From a virus, in the IMG/VR virus record IMGVR_UViG_3300034072_001189, positions 1 through 21,989 of that record: 21,989 nt of DNA; one strand, 5' to 3'. Shown piece by piece: positions 8,124-13,010 of this stretch. Numbering within the stretch: position 1 is the first letter of the stretch; each line of letters starts with the position of its first letter. The notes under the pieces are model-generated. The model did not search any database. It saw only the letters and a program-made list of their open reading frames with translations, and was not told where the DNA came from. The position numbers were made by a program, and so were the translations under genes.

Positions 8124-8544
8124 GGCTCTTCAGGTAACCGCCGCCGGTTTGCCGCCGCGCCTTCTTCTCGACCTTGGTCCCGTTGCCACGGTCCCGCGGC
8201 GAAACGCACAGTTCCTTTTCCAGCGCCTGAGCGTGGCTGGCGGCGTTGCTCATGGTCGTCCACCATGGGTTATAGGTGGGGACGCCGGTTTTCTTGGCTT
8301 TGATGACCGGCCCCATTTTCAGCACTTCCCGCGCTGAAATGTCATAGGTCACATAGGCAACGACCAGCCGCTTGATCGAATGAGCGTTCGCGACGGCTAG
8401 CTTTTCGGCAGCGCGCAGGTCGCTGATTATCGCCTTCCAATATTCTGAAGCGGCGGCCCGGTCTGGTGCCCGGCCGAAGGTGGCCCGCCAGTTCGGCTCG
8501 GGCGGGACGCCATCGCCGCCTGGCAGTTCGACAAGTTCAGCCAT
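8116..8544 (-). CDS. terS: Terminase small subunit (P27 family)
   Basis: A 142-aa protein with the P27-like small terminase layout: 'PPEPNWRATFG' lead-in, then helical 'AASEYWKAIISDLRAAEKLAVANAHSIKRLVVAYVTYD', the 'GPVIKAKKTGVPTYNPWWTTMSNAASHAQALEKEL' block (the 'G.v......g.......p........' and terminal helix of the family), and a basic C-terminus. It recognises the packaging site and regulates TerL. ATG 8544 has GGAGGTCG upstream. The 118-base gap before it holds the GC palindrome and is the natural place to look for cos. Confidence 0.9.
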   Translation of the reverse strand: MAELVELPGGDGVPPEPNWRATFGRAPDRAAASEYWKAIISDLRAAEKLAVANAHSIKRLVVAYVTYDISAREVLKMGPVIKAKKTGVPTYNPWWTTMSNAASHAQALEKELCVSPRDRGNGTKVEKKARRQTGGGYLKSRG

Positions 8545-8649
8545 CGCGACCTCCGGGCGACGGGCCGAAACCCTCCCCCCTCAAAAATTGATCTCACTGC
8601 GCACGCAGGGCATCACCGGTGTCCGCCGGTCAGCGAATTTCGTTTCAGA

Positions 8650-8662
8650 CCCCCCGGGGGGG
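8650..8662. other. G/C palindrome between HNH and TerS genes (candidate cos element)
   Basis: Six C followed by seven G (8650-8655 and 8656-8662) form a perfect palindrome starting one base after the HNH stop codon. Further short inverted repeats (ACCGG/CCGGT near 8610-8630) lie in the same 118-base non-coding gap. In HK97-type phages with an HNH protein the cohesive-end site lies beside the HNH and terminase genes, so a nicking or terminase binding role is plausible. It could also simply be a hairpin at the end of the HNH transcript. Confidence 0.35.
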
Positions 8663-8995
8663 CTATGACCTGTTCCATGGATGGTCGGCACTCGTCGGGC
8701 GACCATCATGCCCGATGCCCTTGGCTTTGACCGGCTCTGCGTGTCCGAACTGCTCGGCAGTGACATCATTATGGCAGGGGGTACATAAATTGCGCGTGTT
8801 ATCGTCGTCGTCGCTACCACCCAACGCGAGGGGCTGAATGTGGTCTACGACGGTGGCGAATGTGGTCAGGCCCTTGGCATCGCAGCGCTCGCAAAGTCCG
8901 TCAGTGCGGGCGAGGCGGCGCTTGCGTTGCTCCTGACCAGCGCGACCCCGAAGGCGTTCGGTGCGTTCGCCACGGAGAGGATGATTGTTCTGCAT
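8663..8995 (-). CDS. HNH endonuclease (packaging-associated)
   Basis: A 110-aa HNH nuclease. The two CxxC zinc knuckles are C35/C38 and C71/C74. Between them 'VVDHIQPLALGGSDDDDNTRNLC' supplies D51-H52 (catalytic His) and the Asn residues, and H75 follows the second CxxC, giving the complete beta-beta-alpha-metal motif. In HK97 and many cos phages an equivalent protein next to TerS assists terminase cleavage at cos. The start overlaps the upstream stop by one base (TGATG). The basic 25-residue N-terminal tail is typical. Confidence 0.92.
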   Translation of the reverse strand: MQNNHPLRGERTERLRGRAGQEQRKRRLARTDGLCERCDAKGLTTFATVVDHIQPLALGGSDDDDNTRNLCTPCHNDVTAEQFGHAEPVKAKGIGHDGRPTSADHPWNRS

Positions 8996-9183
8996 CAGCC
9001 GATCGCGATGCGCTCGCCGTCCACAATGAATTGCACTGTGATGATGGTCCGCTCTTCCAGCCCATTGACGATCGCTGTGTGCAACTGATTGGGCAGTGGA
9101 TTGCCTTCGCTATCGCATATCATGATGGCGCGGCCGGGCGGTACTTCGGGCGTGTCGACCATGCGAACGAGAAGGGGTTTCAT
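8995..9183 (-). CDS. Small uncharacterised protein, first gene of the late operon
   Basis: A 62-aa protein (begins MKPLLVRMVDTPEV) that appears to be a small beta-rich fold: 'RAIMICDSEGNPLPNQLHTAIVNGLEERTIITVQFIVDGERIAIG'. The 'D.eG..lP......v.....e...itV.f.vdG..i' pattern occurs in short proteins of tailed phages upstream of terminase or in early regions; no function is known to me. ATG 9183 has AGGGAG about 8 bases upstream and is preferred to a longer in-frame extension that lacks one. The stop overlaps the HNH start by one base, so the two are co-translated. No convincing promoter was seen in the 95 bases upstream. Confidence 0.75.
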   Translation of the reverse strand: MKPLLVRMVDTPEVPPGRAIMICDSEGNPLPNQLHTAIVNGLEERTIITVQFIVDGERIAIG

Positions 9184-9278
9184 GGCCGGCTCCCTGTTAT
9201 CACTTGCCTGTGCGGCGAGGCATGGCGCGATCCCCGCGTCTAGGTTATTCCGACATTCCAAGCGGAAAGAGGCTCATC

Positions 9279-9602
9279 ATGATTCGATACATTGTTGTGG
9301 CCGCAGCGTTATGGCCTTCGTCTGCAATCGCAAAGCCTATCACTCTGAAGTGCGAACTAGATGATCGCGGATCACCTCTGGTGATGGACGTGGCTTTGGA
9401 TGAGGATGCAGGTACGGCCAGCTATATTTCAGCGCGTAATAATATGCCGGTCAAAAGATCGGCGATATTCTTACCTAGTACCGTATCGTTTGCCGCGTTC
9501 ACTATCGATCGCACCTCGCTCGCAATCACGAGAGAACCGATCTCGGACATTCCGTCTATCAGCGGCACTTGCTCGGTCGTGGAGATCAAGCGAGCATTCT
9601 GA
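9279..9602 (+). CDS. Exported small protein, moron-like (possible lysogenic conversion gene)
   Basis: A 107-aa protein with a clear Sec signal peptide: R3, a hydrophobic core, and a likely cut after the Ala at 18 (SAIA|KP). The mature part is about 89 residues with exactly two Cys (25 and 98), which could form one disulphide. It ends in a segment 'ISGTCSVVE' typical of small secreted hypothetical proteins of alphaproteobacteria. It lies on the strand opposite to both neighbouring operons, between late genes and tRNAs, and its base composition looks less GC-rich than the late genes. GGAAAGAGG precedes ATG 9279. Function is unknown; acting in the host periplasm during lysogeny is inference. Confidence 0.7.
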   Translation: MIRYIVVAAALWPSSAIAKPITLKCELDDRGSPLVMDVALDEDAGTASYISARNNMPVKRSAIFLPSTVSFAAFTIDRTSLAITREPISDIPSISGTCSVVEIKRAF

Positions 9603-9612
9603 CCCTTGTAAC

Positions 9613-9689
9613 TGGTTGCCACAGCGGGATTTGAACCCGCGACCTTCAGCTTATGAGGCTGACGAGCTACCGGACTGCTCTATGCGGCT
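9613..9689 (-). tRNA. Initiator-like tRNA-fMet (anticodon CAU), CCA encoded
   Basis: A full cloverleaf is readable on the minus strand: acceptor AGCCGCA/TGTGGCA, D-arm GAGC-AGTCCGGTA-GCTC, anticodon arm TCAGC-CTCATAA-GCTGA (CAT at 9655-9653), variable AGGTC, T-arm GCGGG-TTCAAAT-CCCGC, discriminator A and encoded CCA (9615-9613). Three initiator traits are present: an unpaired 1:72 (A:A), the A11:U24 D-stem pair, and a nine-base D-loop matching bacterial fMet tRNA. The fourth trait, three consecutive G:C pairs in the anticodon stem, is broken: 29:41 is A:U, 30:40 is G:C and 31:39 is C:G. It follows the tRNA-Thr with a 1-base gap. An elongator Met or Ile2 role cannot be fully excluded. Confidence 0.9.
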
Positions 9690-9690
9690 A

Positions 9691-9765
9691 TGGTGCTAGG
9701 AGAGGGACTTGAACTCTCAACCGACCGCTTACAAGGCGGCTGCTCTACCGTTGAGCTACCCCAGC
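9691..9765 (-). tRNA. tRNA-Thr (anticodon UGU), CCA encoded
   Basis: Read on the minus strand: acceptor GCTGGGG/TCCTAGC (two G:U pairs), D-arm GCTC-AACGGTA-GAGC, anticodon arm GCCGC-CTTGTAA-GCGGT (TGT at 9733-9731), variable CGGTT, T-arm GAGAG-TTCAAGT-CCCTC, discriminator A and encoded CCA. The T-stem has one mismatch (A52 against C62) and the anticodon stem has a G27:U43 wobble. It reads ACA, plus ACG by wobble; ACA is usually scarce in genomes this rich in GC. It is the upstream member of a two-tRNA unit with the fMet-like gene. Confidence 0.92.
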
Positions 9766-9778
9766 GATTTGATATTCT
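9751..9778 (+). promoter_or_regulatory. Possible plus-strand promoter for the 58-aa gene
   Basis: TTGAGC (9751-9756), a 16-base spacer and TATTCT (9773-9778) would start transcription about 20 bases before the ATG at 9808. The -35 element lies inside the tRNA-Thr gene read from the other strand, so it may be coincidental. Confidence 0.3.
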
Positions 9779-9807
9779 GTCGCAGCAACGACTCAACGGG
9801 AGGTGAT

Positions 9808-9984
9808 ATGACCACACCGGATGATGTGAATTATCTGTTGCGGCGCGCGCAGCAGGAGGCTCGCAAAGCCAAAGAGGCCCTACAGAGGGGCGACCACATC
9901 ATGGCTGTGTATGCCCATCGCGAATTGGCTACCCGATACGAGGCAACCGCTGCCTGCATCGCAAGGGAATTAACGAAGCACTGA
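9808..9984 (+). CDS. Small helical phage protein of unknown function
   Basis: A 58-aa, largely alpha-helical protein (begins MTTPDDVNYLLRRAQQEARKAKEALQ) with charged heptad-like spacing that could form a helical hairpin around the 'RGDH' turn. ATG 9808 is preferred to an upstream in-frame start because GGGAGGTGAT lies immediately before it and the longer frame would run through the tRNA-Thr gene. It stands alone on the plus strand, facing the replication operon across a bidirectional terminator at 9989-10019. No family is recognised. The small Ala/Arg/Glu-rich composition resembles other short sphingomonad phage proteins. Confidence 0.65.
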   Translation: MTTPDDVNYLLRRAQQEARKAKEALQRGDHIMAVYAHRELATRYEATAACIARELTKH

Positions 9985-9988
9985 CACG

Positions 9989-10019
9989 AAAAAAGGCCCA
10001 CGCTGCGCACGTGGACCTT
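9989..10019 (-). terminator. Intrinsic terminator of the replication operon, bidirectional stem
   Basis: A 10-bp stem (9993-10002 with 10010-10019, one mismatch) with a 7-base loop is followed on the minus strand by a run of six T (9994-9989). It ends the leftward transcript of the replication genes 65 bases after the 327-aa gene, and the same stem may help end the rightward transcript of the 58-aa gene five bases after its stop. Confidence 0.8.
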
Positions 10020-10083
10020 CTCCAGACGCAATGGTCCTAGGGCTTTTTTGGGCTATTTCGGGGCCACTTGCAAGCGGAAATCG

Positions 10084-11067
10084 TCATGCCGCCTCACCTT
10101 CCTCGCCCCAGCCGAAGCGGGCTCGAATGATGGTCGCAATTTCCGCCCAGCCCTTGAGGATGCCGCGTTCGTCCAAGAACTCGGGATCGATCGGCCGCAC
10201 ATGCTCATAGACTGGCTCATGCCCTGGCCGGTGGACGGCCAACAGTGCGCGGTCCTCGCGCGTGGATAGATCGAGGCCAAGCCAGACCGGCTCTACCACG
10301 CGGCCCTCGTTAAGGGCGTCGACTACGCTCCTGTCGACAACCGAGAAGGCGCGCGCCACGCATAACGGCCATCGGTTCAGCGCTTCGATCAGGAAGCGCT
10401 TGGCCTTGCGTTTATGGACCCGATAGCGGCCAGCCGCGACGGAATAGCCGATCGCGTCACCCACGATCATATCCAGCACCAACTGCTTGGGCATCGGTAG
10501 CATGTCGCGCCAATAGCCGTATGCCAGATGCAGCCGCACGCGCAGCACGCCTTCCGCCGCCCGGCCGCCGCCTCGCGACTGGTCGACGCGCGCCTCAAGG
10601 CTGGCGACCTTCACCGCGACGTCGGCCTCCAGGCTGCGATAGACGTTGGCGATCTGGGCCGCCCATTCGAGTTGGTCCTTGTCGATCGTGCCGTTGCGAT
10701 GCAGCTGGATCAGCGCGCCGTCATGCGTGCTGGTCGAGCGCTCCCACGTCTCCGGCGTCCCATAGGCCTTGTGGTTCCACGCCTCGCGGATCTGCACTGC
10801 CTCCTCAATGCCGGGCTCCAGCCGCATGGGCCGCTCCACCATCTTTGGCTTGCGTCGGCCGGTGCGCTTGCCCTCTGTGACCCGCTCGACCGGACGCGGA
10901 TGCCCGAGCACCAGATGCTCGATCCGCTGCTGTTCACGCTTCCGCGCCGTCGCCAGCCGGGCCATGCGGGCATTGAACCGCTCGACGCCGGCCGGGTCAG
11001 CCGCATAGGCTGCCGCCAGGTCGGCACGGGCCTTCGCAATCCGTTCTGCCCTTGTCATCGCACTCAC
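10084..11067 (-). CDS. Uncharacterised phage protein with central HTH-like segment (possible regulator)
   Basis: A 327-aa protein. Residues 1-80 are very basic and helical. Residues 85-160 are helical with 'WNHKAYGTPETWERSTSTHDGALIQLHRNGTID'. Residues about 190-235 look like a sigma-region-4-type helix-turn-helix ('PMPKQLVLDMIVGDAIGYSV...RVHKRKAKRFLIEALNRW'). The last 90 residues are mixed. The layout recalls alphaproteobacterial DUF6456-like proteins but I cannot confirm that. As the last gene before the terminator and closest to the late operon, it occupies the position of a late activator or antiterminator such as lambda Q. GTG 11067 overlaps the upstream stop as GTGA; ATG 11058 is the alternative. 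Confidence 0.8.
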   Translation of the reverse strand: MSAMTRAERIAKARADLAAAYAADPAGVERFNARMARLATARKREQQRIEHLVLGHPRPVERVTEGKRTGRRKPKMVERPMRLEPGIEEAVQIREAWNHKAYGTPETWERSTSTHDGALIQLHRNGTIDKDQLEWAAQIANVYRSLEADVAVKVASLEARVDQSRGGGRAAEGVLRVRLHLAYGYWRDMLPMPKQLVLDMIVGDAIGYSVAAGRYRVHKRKAKRFLIEALNRWPLCVARAFSVVDRSVVDALNEGRVVEPVWLGLDLSTREDRALLAVHRPGHEPVYEHVRPIDPEFLDERGILKGWAEIATIIRARFGWGEEGEAA

Positions 11068-11234
11068 CGCTTCATCCTTCCAATATCGTCAATCACGTCA
11101 TCGATGCGCTCGACGGCCTCGCGTCGCATCTCGGCCGCCAGCGTCGGCATGGCGCCGTTCATTCCCTTGATCAGCAGTTTCACCGCGCTCAGCGAGGCGA
11201 CGATGTCGGCGGGCGTGGGGCGGCGGTGGCTCAT
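11064..11234 (-). CDS. 56-aa uncharacterised helical protein
   Basis: A 56-aa protein (begins MSHRRPTPADIVASLSAVKLL) with two amphipathic helices, the second rich in acidic residues ('VERIDDVIDDIGRMKR'). ATG 11234-11232; the stop overlaps the GTG of the 327-aa gene (GTGA), and an ATGA junction exists with the doubtful frame upstream. These couplings, and the high-GC third positions compared with the segment before it, support a real gene. No function is known. Confidence 0.65.
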   Translation of the reverse strand: MSHRRPTPADIVASLSAVKLLIKGMNGAMPTLAAEMRREAVERIDDVIDDIGRMKR

Positions 11235-11422
11235 GGGACGAAGCAGTCCCTTTGGAACGGACGATGTGCGGCCTGCGAGGTTTGCAGGGTTTGGCGGGTC
11301 TGTTTCACCCTCTCTATATAATTTCGCACTGCTAAATCCCCCGCGTAGGCTGAAACATAGCCTTCAAAACTCGCAAACCTCGCGTGCCAATATTCAAACA
11401 ATGCATCAGAATGACCTCGCAT
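11231..11422 (-). CDS. Doubtful 63-aa reading frame in a low-GC, repeat-bearing segment
   Basis: An open frame (ATG 11422, alternatively TTG 11431) ends with an ATGA junction to the 56-aa gene, which favours translation. Against it, third codon positions are much poorer in G/C than in its neighbours, there is no clear ribosome binding site, and the DNA carries several GCGAGGTTTGC-like repeats that would dictate the residues. It may be a non-coding control or origin region that happens to be open. Confidence 0.3.
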   Translation of the reverse strand: MRGHSDALFEYWHARFASFEGYVSAYAGDLAVRNYIERVKQTRQTLQTSQAAHRPFQRDCFVP

Positions 11423-11431
11423 AACTCGCAA
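11275..11431. repeat. Iteron-like cluster of short direct and inverted repeats
   Basis: An 11-base inverted pair GCGAGGTTTGC (11275-11285) / GCAAACCTCGC (11373-11383) encloses an AT-rich stretch around 11315-11325. Next to the right arm, ACTCGCAA occurs at 11369-11376 and 11424-11431, and ACCTCGC at 11377-11383 and 11414-11420, so the two units appear as ACTCGCAA-ACCTCGC and then in the opposite order. This lies in the only low-GC gap of the replication operon and could be an origin or protein-binding region. Confidence 0.45.
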
Positions 11432-11449
11432 TTTGGATAGAAAATGACT

Positions 11450-12232
11450 TCATGCTTCTAATTTTCGCACCGACCACAGCTTCACATTTGCATGCCCGTC
11501 ATCTTTCGCTTGAAGCTTCAATCCGTTGACGACGCGGTCCTTATATTTGATCAGAAACTTGCCGAGTTGCCGCGCCCCTATGTCGCCGCGCTTGTCTTCA
11601 GCGATCTCTTTCAGCGCCTCGTTGAGATGCGGATGCGTCAAGGCATCGAACATTCGTGATTCCGCTATCTGCTTGATTTCCGCTGAGGTTTTCCAACTGT
11701 CCCCGACCGCGCTGTGCCATGTTCCGAACACCAGTCTAAGTGAAGACGTCACCGGGTCATCGCCACGAGCAGCCTCCATGGAAGCGCAAGGGTCTTCGCA
11801 ACCCAGCCAGATCAGAGCAGAGCGAACGACCTTGCTCCACTCCTCAAAAGAGGCCAGCGCCGGGGCCTGATCGGGGTACCCTGCAGCGGCATAGGCGCGC
11901 ACAACGGTCAGCGCGGCGGCGATGTATTTGCCGCGGTCTGCCATCACCGTTTGACGGGGGTTCGACTTAAAGCGACGAAGCTCCGGGCGCTCCACGCCCG
12001 GATCAAGCGCGCAGACGACAGCGCGCCGCGTCATGTCTCCCACAAGGTGGATATTATTGCCGGTGGCGAAGCAGGTCGCCCGGCTTTCGATCTTCACCAG
12101 TTTTGACGAGCCAAGGATGCGAGGCTGAACCACCGGGCGCTCGATCGGCAAAACCTCTGCCGTCTTTGGGCACTTAACCCACATTACGCCCTGCTCCCAG
12201 CCAAATTCCTGTTCGCTTCCAGCCTCGGTCAT
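11450..12232 (-). CDS. C-terminal part of a phage AAA+/primase-associated ATPase, apparently missing its Walker A half
   Basis: A 260-aa protein. The block 'ESRATCFATGNNIHLVGDMTRRAVVCALDPGVERPELRRF' (ATGNN sensor-1-like motif, then the conserved GDMTRR and ERPELR) followed by 'DRGKYIAAALTVVRAYAAAGYPDQAPALASFEEWSKVVRSALIWLGCEDPCASMEAARGDDP' is the C-terminal half of large phage/plasmid replication ATPases that I know as proteins of about 450 aa or more. Here the start lies only about 50 residues before ATGNN, so no Walker A or Walker B region is present. GTG-GGAGGTGAG supplies the RBS for ATG 12232. The upstream gene ends 16 bases before, leaving no room for the missing part. Confidence 0.75.
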   Translation of the reverse strand: MTEAGSEQEFGWEQGVMWVKCPKTAEVLPIERPVVQPRILGSSKLVKIESRATCFATGNNIHLVGDMTRRAVVCALDPGVERPELRRFKSNPRQTVMADRGKYIAAALTVVRAYAAAGYPDQAPALASFEEWSKVVRSALIWLGCEDPCASMEAARGDDPVTSSLRLVFGTWHSAVGDSWKTSAEIKQIAESRMFDALTHPHLNEALKEIAEDKRGDIGARQLGKFLIKYKDRVVNGLKLQAKDDGHANVKLWSVRKLEA

Positions 12233-12248
12233 TTTCTCACCTCCCACA

Positions 12249-13010
12249 TCAATGTTTCAGATCGCCAGGTTGCGGGCCCGGGATGTCCATCTGCCGATAT
12301 TGCTCGGCAATGGCGCGGCTGACGCTGCGGGCCTCCTCCTCGCGGCTCGCGATCGATCGGAACCGGCCTGCGATCCACTCGACCGGATTTGCCGGAGCAT
12401 GATCCCTGGCCGCCACGATCCCGGCCAGCACCGCCGCAGGGTCGTGATCCTTCAGCCATTTTCCAAGCATCGAACGGGCCTGTGGCGGCTTCATCCCGCC
12501 AGCCGTCAACATCGGAACACCAAGGTTGAAGATCATCTTTTTCGGATCGTCAGAAAGCGCTTCAGCGCCAGTTACTTTAGTAACTGTATTGGGTGTGGGT
12601 CTGGGGGTTGAGTTCTCGTTGGCATTCCGTTGCAACGGATCATCAACGGACGCTGCATCCCTATTACGTCTTTTCAATGCCTTAGCTGTCGCGCTGGCCT
12701 TACCGGCTTTGCTCTGCTGCGACTTCTTGCTTTGCAAATGCTGGAGTTCATCTTGCAACCTGGCTTGATGCCATTGGCCATCGCGGACACGGAAAAACTG
12801 GACCAGCGTCGGGCGGATTTTTTTCCACTTGTCGCGGGTCATTTTCGCGTATCGAGCAAGCATCACGTCGTCGTCCGGCAGGCAGCAACCAGGGGTGCGC
12901 CACGCCGTCATGAGCAGCAGCAGATAGGCGCCGTGCTCGGTTGTGGTCAGGTGCGTCGTGTCCGCCAGATATGCATCCGTGAAAAGGGGCAGGGAGGGGA
13001 ACTCAGCCAT
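12249..13010 (-). CDS. DUF1376-domain replication initiation-like protein
   Basis: A 253-aa protein. Residues about 5-85 are the DUF1376 domain ('PSLPLFTDAYLADTTHLTTTEHGAYLLLLMTAWRTPGCCLPDDDVMLARYAKMTRDKWKKIRPTLVQFFRV'), a winged-helix-like module common in alphaproteobacterial phages. A basic Lys/Ser-rich coiled linker and a low-complexity region lead to a C-terminal helical domain ('ARSMLGKWLKDHDPAAVLAGIVAARDHAPANPVEWIAGRF') resembling helicase-loader tails of phage O-type proteins. ATG 13010 overlaps the DnaB stop by 8 bases with GAGG upstream. Probable role (inference): origin recognition and loading of the neighbouring helicase. Confidence 0.87.
   Translation of the reverse strand: MAEFPSLPLFTDAYLADTTHLTTTEHGAYLLLLMTAWRTPGCCLPDDDVMLARYAKMTRDKWKKIRPTLVQFFRVRDGQWHQARLQDELQHLQSKKSQQSKAGKASATAKALKRRNRDAASVDDPLQRNANENSTPRPTPNTVTKVTGAEALSDDPKKMIFNLGVPMLTAGGMKPPQARSMLGKWLKDHDPAAVLAGIVAARDHAPANPVEWIAGRFRSIASREEEARSVSRAIAEQYRQMDIPGPQPGDLKH

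Noticed and set aside
9613-9765. tRNA genes as the phage attachment site
   Set aside because: They lie in the middle of the phage genome, far from the integrase at the right edge, and no duplicated tRNA end was seen. They are phage cargo.
9769-9796. TTGAGT-16-TATCAA promoter reading leftward into tRNA-Thr
   Set aside because: Its start point would fall inside the tRNA (near 9762), so it cannot make the mature 5' end. No better promoter was found; the tRNA promoter remains unknown.
11411-11455. A 15-codon frame overlapping the stop of the truncated ATPase gene (ATGA)
   Set aside because: Too short and inside the repeat segment; there is no ribosome binding site or conservation to support it.
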